This document shows, piece by piece, positions 1 to 7,910 of a stretch of DNA of 64,000 nucleotides. This DNA comes from Nocardia iowensis (GTDB taxonomy: Bacteria > Actinomycetota > Actinomycetes > Mycobacteriales > Mycobacteriaceae). Position 1 is the stretch's first letter, and each line of letters begins with the position of its first letter. The stretch lies in NCBI RefSeq assembly GCF_019222765.1, contig NZ_CP078145.1, forward strand, positions 2,170,001-2,234,000, read 5' to 3'. A model generated the notes under the pieces. That model had not been told where the DNA came from. It did not search any database and saw only the letters and a list, made by a program, of their open reading frames with translations. The translations under genes and the position numbers were made by a program.

Positions 1-548
1 CTCCGGCGAGTGCGGCCGCATTGCCCGGTGCGGCACCGCAGCCCGCCGAGTCGGGCGCGGCACCGGGTGCCGACGAATTGGTGGTCAGCGTGGTCGGGTT
101 GGTGCATCACACCGGTCTGGTGCGGCTGCCAGCCGGATCGCGCGTCGCCGACGCCCTCGCGGCCGCGGGTGGTACCCGGGACGGCGCCGACCTCGCTGGC
201 CTCAACCTGGCGCAGCGACTGTTCGACGGAGATCAGGTGCTGGTCGGTCCGGCGGGTCCGAACCCTGGACCACCGCAGCTCGGCAGTACCACGATCAACA
301 CGGGCGGCCGTACCTCCACCGCGCCGTCCGGGTCGGCCGGTGCACCATCGCCGTCCGGCCGAGTCGACCTCAACACCGCGACCGAATCCGACCTCGACGC
401 TCTTCCCGGCGTCGGCCCCGTGACAGCCAAGGCCATCATCGCCTGGCGCACCGCCAACGGGCGTTTCACCGCCATCGATCAACTCGGCCAAGTAGATGGC
501 ATCGGTCCCGCCCGCTTGGCCCGCCTGCGCGAGCTGGTGAAGGTATGA
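1..548 (+). CDS. comEA: ComEA family DNA-binding protein, 5' end outside window
   Basis: C-terminal part of a ComEA-like competence protein; the reading frame is open to the window edge, so the N-terminus, where the membrane anchor normally sits, is missing. The visible ~180 residues begin with an SLBB-type domain (ELVVSVVGLVHHTGLVRLP... VADALAAAGG). A Gly/Ser/Pro linker follows, then a C-terminal helix-hairpin-helix pair (VDLNTATESDLDALPGVGP ... VDGIGPARLARLRELV) typical of non-specific double-stranded DNA binding. ComEA binds incoming DNA outside the membrane and passes it to the ComEC channel. The stop codon overlaps the ATG of comEC (ATGA), indicating translational coupling. Family assignment is secure from the HhH motif and the neighbour. 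Confidence 0.93.
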   Translation, partial: PASAAALPGAAPQPAESGAAPGADELVVSVVGLVHHTGLVRLPAGSRVADALAAAGGTRDGADLAGLNLAQRLFDGDQVLVGPAGPNPGPPQLGSTTINTGGRTSTAPSGSAGAPSPSGRVDLNTATESDLDALPGVGPVTAKAIIAWRTANGRFTAIDQLGQVDGIGPARLARLRELVKV

Positions 549-3070
549 ACGCTGATGGAGCGCGACCGGGTGGTCCGAGACAGAGTGGTTCGCCGAACGG
601 CGACGATGCGGAAAGTCCCGCCCCGGGATCGGATGACGAGCCGCAGGTGCTCGATGCTCGGCTGCTACCTGCCGCGTTGTGTTGTTGGGGGGCAACGATT
701 GTGGCGCTGACGGCGGGGTGGGTGGCCGGGTTGTGGCTTGCGGTGGCGCTGGTCGTGTTGGCAATCGGGTTGTGGGTGTTGCTGCTGTGGGCGATGGCAC
801 ATCGGGGTGAGCGGTGGCGGGCAGTGGCAGTGGTGGCGCTGGCGGCGGTGCTGCTTGCCGCCGGGTTCGCGGTGGCGGCGGCTTGGCGGGAGTATCGGGC
901 GGCGACGCATCCGATGCGGGCGGCGGCGGGGCTTTCGCTGCGGGTAGTGGTGACGCCGAGCGGGGATCCGAAGCCTGTGCGCGGCAACTCATTCGGTGGT
1001 CGGCAGTGGGTTGTTCGGGCGAGCCTGCACGAGTATCGGTTGGGTGAGTCGGCGGTGCGGGCTGGTGGCGCGGTGGTGATTCTGGCGTCCGGAGACGGAT
1101 GGGCCGGGCTGTCGCCCGGCCAGGCGGTGGAATTCCAGGCAAGGGTGGCTCCACCGCGGCACCGTGATCTCACGGTGGCGACACTGCGGGCACAGGGATC
1201 GCCCGAGTTGGTCGGAGCTTTGCCGTGGTGGCAGCGGGTAGCTCGGTCGGTGCGTACCGATTTCGCCGACGCGACATCGCGAGCGCTGCCGATGGAACCG
1301 GCTGGGGTGCTACCCGCGCTGGTCGTCGGGGACACCTCCGCGCTGCCGGATCATCTCCGCGAGGAGTTCGAAATCGCGGGGCTGGCACACCTTTGCGTGG
1401 TCAGCGGTGCCAATTTCACTATCCTGCTGACGGTCGTGCTGTTCTCGGTGCGGGTGCTGACCCTTGGTCCGCGCGCCGGGGCGCTAGTCGCGGGAGCGGC
1501 GTTGGTGATGTTCGTGGTTGTCGCACGGCCTGATCCCAGTGTGCTGCGGGCCGGGGCCATGGGCGCGATCACCTTGTTGGCTTTGGTGACCGGGCGGCGG
1601 AAGCAGGCCTTGCCCGCACTCTGTGCCGCGGTCATCGGTCTGCTCGCCGTGTGGCCCGCGCTTGCGGTGTCCGCGGGTTTCGCACTGTCGGTATTCGCGA
1701 CCGCCGGATTGATCCTGCTGGCCCCGAGTTGGGCGGACTGGCTGCGGGCCCGGGGGTGGTGGCGCCTGCCAGCCGAGTTGTTCGCGGTGGCGGCGGGTGC
1801 CTTCGTTGTCACCACGCCGCTGATGGTCGCATTGACCGGGCAGCTCAGCTTGGTGGCTATTCTCGCGAATGTTCTTGTGGCGCCGGTTATTGCGCCGATC
1901 ACCGTGATCGGCGCGACCGGTGCGATCCTCGCCGTTATCTGGTTGCCACTGGCCGAATGCGTTGTGCGTTGTGCCGCACCGCCGTTGTGGTGGTTGCTGT
2001 TCGTCGCCGAGCAGTCGGCCGGTGTGCCCGGCGCTTCCGTCGGCGTGCCCGATGGAATGCTCGGTGGGCTGATCGCTTTCGTGGTTGTCATCGTGGGTGT
2101 CGTCGCATTGCGCTTCGCCGCAATACGCCGGGTGATCCTGGCTGTGGCCTTCGGCGTGGCGGTGGTGCTGATCCCGGTGCGGATCTGGCAGCCCGGCTGG
2201 CCGCAGGCGGGCTGGGTACTGGCCGCTTGCGATGTCGGGCAAGGGGACGGACTTGCCATCTCGGTCGGTGACGGCACGGCGGTGGTGATCGATGTCGGTC
2301 CGGACCCACGCTTGATCCGAAACTGCCTGGACCGCTTGCATATCTCACGCATCGAGTTGCTGGTGCTGACCCATCCCCATGCGGACCACATCGGTGGTAT
2401 CAGCGGTGCGCTGGACGGTCGTTCGGTAGCCGCCTTGGCGGTCGGCTTGCATGAGCTCGCTGGGGTAGCGCCGACAACCGGCGACGTTTCGGTGGCCGGG
2501 GCCGACCCGTCGAGTGAGCGGCAGCGGGAGATAACGCGGCACGGCGGGCGAGCGGACGGTCTAGCCCAGGTCGTAGACGTTGCCGACCGGGCTGGAATCC
2601 CGCTGCTGGAACTATCAGCGGGGCAGATATTCCGTTTCGGGACAGTCGATTTGCAGGTGCTCGCACCTGAGGCGAGTGCAGGGCGGCCCACCCCCGGTGC
2701 CGAAGCAGACGAAGCCAACGATCGCTCGGTCGTCCTGGCGGCAACCACGACCGCCGGTCGCATCCTCCTCACCGGCGACATCGAGGCACCCGCACAACGC
2801 GCACTGCTACAGGCCGGAATCTCGCTGCACGCAGACATTCTGAAGCTCCCACACCATGGATCACGAACCACGACAAAAGAATTCCTCGCAGCCGTCCGCC
2901 CCCGCCTCACCGTCATCAGCGTCGGCAGCGAGAACACCTTCGGTCACCCGAATGCCGGAGTGCTCACGGAGTTGTCCGCTCTCGGCGCCACGGTGACACG
3001 CACCGACCAACGCGGCGACGTGCTGGTCCTAGCTGATGGGGGGTCGTTACGTGTAGTTACCTCCCGGTGA
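545..3070 (+). CDS. comEC: ComEC/Rec2 family DNA uptake channel
   Basis: Polytopic membrane protein of 841 aa that forms the DNA-translocation channel in natural transformation. An N-terminal hydrophobic block is followed by a soluble segment and the Competence domain, with many membrane helices at about residues 250-550. A C-terminal metallo-beta-lactamase domain begins near residue 560 (CDVGQGDGLAISVGDGTAVV) and holds the metal site THPHADHIGG near residue 609 and KLPHHGS near residue 765. The metal-binding His/Asp residues are all present, so the nuclease-like domain looks active. ATG overlaps the comEA stop by 4 bp. Transformation is rarely shown in Nocardia-like bacteria, but the gene is intact. 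Confidence 0.95.
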   Translation: MNADGARPGGPRQSGSPNGDDAESPAPGSDDEPQVLDARLLPAALCCWGATIVALTAGWVAGLWLAVALVVLAIGLWVLLLWAMAHRGERWRAVAVVALAAVLLAAGFAVAAAWREYRAATHPMRAAAGLSLRVVVTPSGDPKPVRGNSFGGRQWVVRASLHEYRLGESAVRAGGAVVILASGDGWAGLSPGQAVEFQARVAPPRHRDLTVATLRAQGSPELVGALPWWQRVARSVRTDFADATSRALPMEPAGVLPALVVGDTSALPDHLREEFEIAGLAHLCVVSGANFTILLTVVLFSVRVLTLGPRAGALVAGAALVMFVVVARPDPSVLRAGAMGAITLLALVTGRRKQALPALCAAVIGLLAVWPALAVSAGFALSVFATAGLILLAPSWADWLRARGWWRLPAELFAVAAGAFVVTTPLMVALTGQLSLVAILANVLVAPVIAPITVIGATGAILAVIWLPLAECVVRCAAPPLWWLLFVAEQSAGVPGASVGVPDGMLGGLIAFVVVIVGVVALRFAAIRRVILAVAFGVAVVLIPVRIWQPGWPQAGWVLAACDVGQGDGLAISVGDGTAVVIDVGPDPRLIRNCLDRLHISRIELLVLTHPHADHIGGISGALDGRSVAALAVGLHELAGVAPTTGDVSVAGADPSSERQREITRHGGRADGLAQVVDVADRAGIPLLELSAGQIFRFGTVDLQVLAPEASAGRPTPGAEADEANDRSVVLAATTTAGRILLTGDIEAPAQRALLQAGISLHADILKLPHHGSRTTTKEFLAAVRPRLTVISVGSENTFGHPNAGVLTELSALGATVTRTDQRGDVLVLADGGSLRVVTSR

Positions 3071-3122
3071 GGGCGTATACGTTCCGTAAAACAACCTGTC
3101 ACACAATCTGTGCAGGCCCGAG

Positions 3123-3134
3123 TAGAGTGAAGGC
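3123..3134 (+). promoter_or_regulatory. Probable leaderless -10 element of the toxin-antitoxin operon
   Basis: TAGAGT at 3123-3128 is followed by six bases and then the GTG at 3135. A TANNNT hexamer ending 6-7 bases before a start codon is the actinobacterial leaderless-promoter arrangement. GAAGG lies only one base before the GTG, too close to act as a normal ribosome binding site. Confidence 0.55.
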
Positions 3135-3398
3135 GTGACAAAGCCTGTGAATATGCGGCTACGTGCGGATCTGGTGGAAGCGGCCAAGTTGGCGGCCGAG
3201 AGCGACGGCGTCACCCTGACTACCTTCGCTGCCAAGGCGATCGAGGAGAAGCTGCTCCGTCGGGAGTTCGACGAGCATGCCCGCATGGTTAACGAGGCCG
3301 AGGCGGGAGATGCCGAGCGACTCGTCCGGAAGTCGCGCGCGGTCCGCGACGGCCTGTCCGCCTGGATAGCGGACCGGCCCTCCGGCGGGTCGGCATGA
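3135..3398 (+). CDS. Ribbon-helix-helix type antitoxin (MazE-like)
   Basis: Small protein of 87 aa. Residues 6-40 (NMRLRADLVEAAKLAAES ... TTFAAKAIEEKL) look like a ribbon-helix-helix DNA-binding domain: a short strand with alternating charges, then two helices. The charged C-terminus (RKSRAVRDGLSAWIADRP) would be the toxin-neutralising tail. It overlaps the downstream MazF-like gene by 4 bp (ATGA), the usual antitoxin-first layout. The complex probably represses its own promoter. The exact antitoxin family cannot be named from sequence alone. Confidence 0.8.
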   Translation: MTKPVNMRLRADLVEAAKLAAESDGVTLTTFAAKAIEEKLLRREFDEHARMVNEAEAGDAERLVRKSRAVRDGLSAWIADRPSGGSA

Positions 3399-3709
3399 GA
3401 CAAGGCGACGTCTTTATCGCCGACCCCTCTCCGTTGACCGGCGAACGCGAGCTGTATTTGGTCATCTCCAGTGACGAATACAACGAGGCCGCAGGCCCGA
3501 CCGTGGTAGTTGTCGAAATTGAAACCGGAACCCGTTACCGGGCAACGTCTTTCGGAACGGCCGTGGAAACGCCGTTCGGCGTGGCGCTATCCGACCGACC
3601 GCTGTGGCTGCCACGAACACATGTGGGCGAACGCTTCGACCGACTCGACCCGGAGCTGACCCGGCGCATCGTCGACGCGAGTTGCCGGGTTCTGCGCGGT
3701 GCTCGGTGA
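3395..3709 (+). CDS. MazF/PemK family endoribonuclease toxin
   Basis: Protein of 104 aa, the normal length for MazF. It starts with the family signature MRQGDVFIAD, a strand-rich beginning carrying the conserved Gly-Asp, followed by GERELYLVISSDEYNEA and VVVVEIETGTRYRATSFGTA. MazF toxins cleave single-stranded mRNA at short motifs and stop growth when the labile antitoxin is lost. The canonical RPVLV is replaced by RELYLVIS, a common variant in actinobacterial PemK-like proteins, so cleavage activity is inferred rather than certain. It is co-transcribed with the upstream antitoxin. Confidence 0.85.
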   Translation: MRQGDVFIADPSPLTGERELYLVISSDEYNEAAGPTVVVVEIETGTRYRATSFGTAVETPFGVALSDRPLWLPRTHVGERFDRLDPELTRRIVDASCRVLRGAR

Positions 3710-3750
3710 ACACGCGGAACCTGCGGCGCGGGTCTGTCGGTGGGGGACCG

Positions 3751-3763
3751 TAGGATCGCTGCC
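3751..3763 (+). promoter_or_regulatory. Probable leaderless -10 element upstream of the holA leader ORF
   Basis: TAGGAT at 3751-3756 is separated by seven bases from the GTG at 3764. Spacing and sequence fit TANNNT leaderless promoters of actinobacteria. No Shine-Dalgarno sequence precedes this GTG. Confidence 0.45.
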
Positions 3764-3856
3764 GTGACCGAGCGGAGCGAGCGTCAGCGAGTGGACCATC
3801 GACACCGCGTGCCTTCGCGCGTGGCGCGGGCGAGCGTCGGCGAGGTGGCGTCGTGA
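3764..3856 (+). CDS. Leaderless 30-codon upstream ORF coupled to holA
   Basis: GTG-started ORF of 30 codons (begins [15 protein letters not shown]), rich in Arg, Ser and Glu. Its TGA overlaps the GTG start of holA as GTGA at 3853-3856. Both ORFs begin with the same bases (GTGACCGAGCGG), which could reflect a local duplication. There is no recognisable protein family. Its likely role, if any, is to deliver ribosomes to holA by coupling. An alternative is that the GAGCGGAGCGAGCG stretch is a dispersed GC-rich repeat of this genus that happens to be open. Confidence 0.4.
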   Translation: MTERSERQRVDHRHRVPSRVARASVGEVAS

Positions 3857-4821
3857 CCGAGCGGCCCGCGCTGCACCTGGTGCTGGGGGATGAAGAGCTG
3901 TTGGTCGAGCGGGCGGTGGCGGAGGTTACCGCGCAGGTGCGTGCGCTGGCGCCGGATGCCGATGCGGTGCCGGTGGATCGGATGCGAGCAGGGGACGCGA
4001 GTACCGCCGAACTGGCCGAGCTGCTGAGTCCGTCGCTGTTCGCCGAGGACCGGGTGATCATCCTGGAGTCCGCGGCCGAGGCGGGCAAGGACGCGGTCGC
4101 GGTGATCACTGCCGCCGCGGGCGACCCGCCGGAAGGCGTGGTGCTGGTGGTGCTGCATTCGGGCGGCGGACGAGCCAAAGCATTGGTACCCGCGCTGCAG
4201 AAGGCCGGTGCTGTCGTGCACGACTGCGCCAAGTTGACCAAGGCGGCCGCGCGAGTGGAGTTCGTGCGCGGCGAGTTCCGTGCGGCCGGGGTGCGGGTCG
4301 CGGGCGATGTCGTGCAGGCGATGCTGGAGTCCGTCGGATCCGACCTGCGTGAACTCGCCGCGGCCTGCTCGCAGTTGGCCTCCGACACGGGCGGAAAGAT
4401 CGACGTCGCGGCCGTCCACCGCTACTACTCCGGCAAGGCCGAGGTCTCCGGGTTCGACGTGGCCGAACTCGCCGTCGCAGGCGACCGCCCCGGTGCGATG
4501 GAAGCGTTGCGCTGGGCGAACGACCGCGGCGTCCCACACGTGCTGCTCGCCGACGCCCTCGCCGACTCCGTGCACACAATCGCCCGCGTCGGCTCCGCAG
4601 GCCGCGGCGACCCCTTCAAACTCGCCCAGCAACTCGGCATGCCGCCCTGGAAAGTCAAAAAGGCCCAAGCTCAAGCCCGCAACTGGACCCCCGCCACCAT
4701 CGGCTCCGCCCTCCAGGTCGTCGCGGCACTGAACGCCGACGTCAAAGGCGGCGCCGCCGACCCCAACTACGCCCTGGAACACGCCCTCACCCAAATCCTG
4801 GACCTGCACTCCATGAGCTGA
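3853..4821 (+). CDS. holA: DNA polymerase III subunit delta
   Basis: Protein of 322 aa, typical for actinobacterial HolA. The delta subunit is the clamp-loader wrench that opens the beta sliding clamp. The start [20 protein letters not shown] is the characteristic N-terminus of the AAA+-like fold without a functional P-loop. The middle ([16 protein letters not shown]) and the C-terminal helical collar ([19 protein letters not shown] ... [14 protein letters not shown]) also match. Position after comEC and before rpsT is conserved in Mycobacteriales. Translation is probably coupled to the short upstream ORF through GTGA. Confidence 0.93.
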   Translation: MTERPALHLVLGDEELLVERAVAEVTAQVRALAPDADAVPVDRMRAGDASTAELAELLSPSLFAEDRVIILESAAEAGKDAVAVITAAAGDPPEGVVLVVLHSGGGRAKALVPALQKAGAVVHDCAKLTKAAARVEFVRGEFRAAGVRVAGDVVQAMLESVGSDLRELAAACSQLASDTGGKIDVAAVHRYYSGKAEVSGFDVAELAVAGDRPGAMEALRWANDRGVPHVLLADALADSVHTIARVGSAGRGDPFKLAQQLGMPPWKVKKAQAQARNWTPATIGSALQVVAALNADVKGGAADPNYALEHALTQILDLHSMS

Positions 4822-4879
4822 GCTCCGCTGCCTGCCTCGGCTCGAAGGGGTCCCGCTGAAGATCCGCCCATAACAGGTC

Positions 4880-5125
4880 GCACGCCTACCGCCATGGCCA
4901 TGATCAACGGGACGTGGTGGAAGGTCTACTCGTGCGCTGCCGCGTCCATGTCCCACTGATCACGGTTCGCTCGTCGGTGTGGGCGGTCTGCCTTAGTGCG
5001 CAGCTACGACAGAGGGCACGTCCACGGCCCTGGCCATGATCAACGAGACATGGTGGAGGGTTCACTCGGGCGCTGCCGCCGCTGTGTCCCGTTGATCATG
5101 GTTCGTACGTAGGTGTGTCTGGTGT
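4880..5125. repeat. Two ~110-bp direct repeats, each containing a 68-bp inverted repeat
   Basis: Two imperfect copies (about 4880-4990 and 5016-5125, offset 136 bp) share most bases, for example GGCCATGATCAACG and CGCTGCCGC. Each carries an inverted repeat. In copy 2, CCATGATCAACG at 5034-5045 pairs perfectly with CGTTGATCATGG at 5090-5101. In copy 1 the arms at 4898-4909 and 4954-4965 are imperfect. Both inverted repeats span exactly 68 bp. They lie in the gene-free stretch between holA and the LCP gene. They could be a miniature mobile or REP-like element that duplicated in tandem; no ORF is present. Confidence 0.7.
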
Positions 5126-5469
5126 AGTGGAGTGCTGATGGGGGTCGCCGATCCCGGTGCTCGCCGGACAGCTGGGTGGGGGAGTACACCGAACCGGCTG
5201 GCGTTCAGCCGGTCAATGGTTGTCCGGACGTGTGCTGTAGCACATAAATGTGGACTCCATCGCCACCGGATTGCTCGATTCTGTTGACGTGAATGGCTCG
5301 CGTCCGGGTTGGGGCGATGTGACAGATCGCGAGGTCAGGTGAGATTTGTCCGGTCTGCGCAAGCAGCGGAGGGCGGATGCGCAGCCTGCTCGCAGCGGCC
5401 TGGCCAGCGGGTTCCCGACGAGGATCGCAAATTGCCAGCTATCCATTTCATGTCAAACTGGATTTGGTT
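5126..5469. other. Intergenic stretch with nothing identified
   Basis: About 340 bp between the direct repeats and the LCP gene. No ORF with coding character, RNA gene, terminator hairpin or convincing promoter was recognised. Confidence 0.5.
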
Positions 5470-6759
5470 ATGGACGAGCGAACTGCACCGGTATTTCCGG
5501 TTGATGAATCCCGGCGGGCCCGTGCGCGGCGCGCTCGACGGCGGCGGGGTGGCGCGCATCGGCGGCCGTCGCGGCGGGTGGGGCAGACCATATTGAAAGT
5601 GGTGGCTGGGGGGTTGTCTACGGCGGTGTTGGCTGGGACCGCGGTCGGATGGGCGACGGAAGGTCGGTTCGACAAAGGGTTCACCAGGTCGGCGGCGTTG
5701 GGCGTGGATGCGCCGCGGTCGCTGTCGGGGGACATGAATGTCCTGTTGATCGGTCTGGATACCCGCAAGGATCAGAACGGGAATGATCTGCCGCGGGAGG
5801 TCCTGGATCAGTTGCACGCGGGTGACGGCGACGAGGGTGGGTACAACGCGAACACGCTGATCCTGGTGCACATCCCGGCGGACATGAAAAAGATTGTGGC
5901 GGTGTCGATTCCGCGCGACGACTACGTCAAGGTGTCGGGTATCCCCGGCTACAGCAACGTGAAGATCAAGGAAGCGTACGGGCTGAAGAAGGCGGCGGTT
6001 CAGGACCAGCTGATCAATCAGGGCGTCACCGACACCAAGGAGCTGGAACGCGCGGGACGTGAGGCGGGGCGGGCGTCGATCGTGCAGGCGGTACGCGACC
6101 TGACCGGGGTGCCGATCGATCGTTTCGGCGAGGTCACCCTCGCCGGTTTCTATGATCTGGCCAAGGCACTCGGCGGTGTCGAGGTGTGTCTCAACAAGCC
6201 GGTGAACGACAGCTACTACTCCGGCGCCGATTTTCCCGCGGGCAGGCAACGACTCGACCCGGCCCAGTCGCTGGCCTTCGTCCGGCAGCGCCACGGTTTG
6301 GAAAACGGCGATCTCGACCGCACCCACCGGCAGCAAGCCTTTCTCACCTCGGTGGCCCTGGACCTTCGCAAGTCCGGCACCTTCACCGATGTCGGCAAGC
6401 TGTCCGCGCTGATGGACGTCGCCCACCGCAATATCGTGCTGTCCGACGGCTGGAATGTCACCGACTTCTTGCGCACCCTCGGCACGTCCGGCAGCCCGGC
6501 CGTCGAATTCCGCACCCTCCCGGTGCTCCGCTACGACACCATCAACGGCCAGGACGTCAACATCATCGACCCGGCGGCCATCCGCCGCGAGGTCCGCGCC
6601 GCGTTCGGCGAGCCGGAACCCGCCGCCGCCTTGTTCCATCAGGCCCCGCCGACCATGGCAGCCGCCGACTCGCCCACTGGAACCCCAACGCCCACACCGG
6701 ATGTGGGTAAGCCGGTCGCTACCACCATCACCGGCGACACCATCCCCTGCGTCAACTGA
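5470..6759 (+). CDS. LytR-CpsA-Psr (LCP) family cell-wall ligase
   Basis: Type II membrane protein of 429 aa. The cytoplasmic N-terminus is very Arg-rich (residues 15-37), one membrane helix spans about residues 40-61, and the LCP domain is extracellular. LCP hallmarks are DMNVLLIGLDTRKD, the Asn/Thr segment NANTLILVHIP, the VSIPRDDYV strand, LGGVEVCLNKPV, and the Arg-rich FVRQRHGLENGDLDRTHRQQ that binds the polyprenyl-pyrophosphate donor. Such enzymes attach arabinogalactan or similar glycopolymers to peptidoglycan. A Pro/Thr tail (TPTPTPDVGKP) ends the protein and no LytR_C domain follows. The ATG at 5470 was chosen because upstream residues are not LCP-like; the RBS is weak. Confidence 0.9.
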   Translation: MDERTAPVFPVDESRRARARRARRRRGGAHRRPSRRVGQTILKVVAGGLSTAVLAGTAVGWATEGRFDKGFTRSAALGVDAPRSLSGDMNVLLIGLDTRKDQNGNDLPREVLDQLHAGDGDEGGYNANTLILVHIPADMKKIVAVSIPRDDYVKVSGIPGYSNVKIKEAYGLKKAAVQDQLINQGVTDTKELERAGREAGRASIVQAVRDLTGVPIDRFGEVTLAGFYDLAKALGGVEVCLNKPVNDSYYSGADFPAGRQRLDPAQSLAFVRQRHGLENGDLDRTHRQQAFLTSVALDLRKSGTFTDVGKLSALMDVAHRNIVLSDGWNVTDFLRTLGTSGSPAVEFRTLPVLRYDTINGQDVNIIDPAAIRREVRAAFGEPEPAAALFHQAPPTMAAADSPTGTPTPTPDVGKPVATTITGDTIPCVN

Positions 6760-6784
6760 CCTGCCGGGCAACAACTCTCGAAGC

Positions 6785-7414
6785 TCACAAGGCGGTGATC
6801 CGCTGCACCCCCGGCCCGGTCAGTGCGGCGAGCCCCGCCGTACGTCCGGTCGCGACAAGAAGCAGATCACTCAGCGGCCCGCATACCTCATCTGGCCCCG
6901 CACCCGACGACCATGCCGCGTCCGTGGCCGTCAACCGCACTCCAGCCAACCGCTTGTGCGCCCCGTAGAACCGGCTGCGCAGTACATGATCGAGCACGGC
7001 GATCGCCGGTTCGGTGGGCATCTCCAGCCTCCGGCCGAGTGGCCGAGCGATGTCTTGACCGTGAATCATGATGTCTACCAACGGATCGACCACGCCCGCG
7101 CCGGGTGCCCGCCGGGTCGCGCCCGCGGATTCGCGCAGTTGCGCGATCAGCTCGGTCGGTGTGAATCGGGCGGCGCGGTCGCGGGCCAATCGGGCGGTCA
7201 TTCGGTCCCAGTCGCCGCGGGCGCGGAGGACGCCGAAGATCGTCTCCCACAACCCGACCCGGGAAGACAGGGTCACGTGCGCGAGCACCTCGTGGATGGT
7301 CCAGCCGGAGCACAGTGAATCGACTGCCCACTCGGGTTCGGTCAGGTCGTCGAGAAAGTCGGCGAGGGCGAGCCGTTGGGTGCGTATCCATGTGCGTGTC
7401 CGGTCGTGATCCAT
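6785..7414 (-). CDS. Maleylpyruvate isomerase-like, mycothiol-dependent DinB-fold protein (TIGR03083)
   Basis: Protein of 209 aa with the DinB/mycothiol-dependent four-helix fold. Potential metal-binding histidines are in SGWTIHEVLAHV (residues 41-47) and IMIHGQDIARPLG (near residue 118), the pattern of the actinobacterial TIGR03083 family. Members are mycothiol-dependent isomerases or transferases, but most have no known substrate. The gene is convergent with the LCP gene, with a 25-bp gap, so no operon partner suggests a role. Family assignment is good; specific function is unknown. Confidence 0.8.
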   Translation of the reverse strand: MDHDRTRTWIRTQRLALADFLDDLTEPEWAVDSLCSGWTIHEVLAHVTLSSRVGLWETIFGVLRARGDWDRMTARLARDRAARFTPTELIAQLRESAGATRRAPGAGVVDPLVDIMIHGQDIARPLGRRLEMPTEPAIAVLDHVLRSRFYGAHKRLAGVRLTATDAAWSSGAGPDEVCGPLSDLLLVATGRTAGLAALTGPGVQRITAL

Positions 7415-7496
7415 TGCGTCCTCCGCGGTCGGTGTCGATCATCTGTGCAGACGGGGCGGGACGCAGAAATTCATCGTCGCGCCCCGAGCAGCCCGG

Positions 7497-7754
7497 TTAT
7501 GCCGTCCGGACCAGCACCGAGGCGACCCGGCGAACCAGCGGCAGCACCAGCAGTAGTGTCGGAAAAGCGATGGGCCAGGACACGGCCCACGACCGCAACC
7601 AAACACCGACGGCGAGGCCGTCACTCATCAGTGTGCTGATCAACGAGACGATGCACGTCATCAGAATCGACAGCAGCATCGGCGTGACCACGGCCGAATA
7701 CCGGGCGGGCAGCTTGCCGAAAGCGTTGCGGGAGTTGGTGTTCGCGGAATTCAT
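7497..7754 (-). CDS. DUF2798 family small membrane protein
   Basis: Protein of 85 aa with two membrane helices. The family pattern is visible: LPARYSAVVTPMLLSILMTCIVS, then SWPIAFPTLLLVLPLVRR. ATG at 7754 is preceded by GGAG about ten bases upstream, which decides against a longer reading upstream. The function of DUF2798 is not known. It stands between a mycothiol-type protein and an aldo-keto reductase on the same strand, but gaps of 83-156 bp make a shared transcript uncertain. Confidence 0.82.
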   Translation of the reverse strand: MNSANTNSRNAFGKLPARYSAVVTPMLLSILMTCIVSLISTLMSDGLAVGVWLRSWAVSWPIAFPTLLLVLPLVRRVASVLVRTA

Positions 7755-7910
7755 CGATTCGCTCCATAAGTGTCCGTCAGGCAGCGGCCCCGCCGGATGG
7801 CGTGGGCCGGTGCGTTGGTTGACGTGAACGCTTACGGCGACGCGATGTCGCGGGGCCGAGCATAGGACAGCCTGACGCGGCGGCGCAAGCTGCTCGCACC
7901 GCCGCGTCAC

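Noticed and set aside
1351..2937. Long minus-strand reading frames antisense to comEC
   Set aside because: They are mirror frames caused by high GC at third codon positions of comEC, which itself has clear domains.
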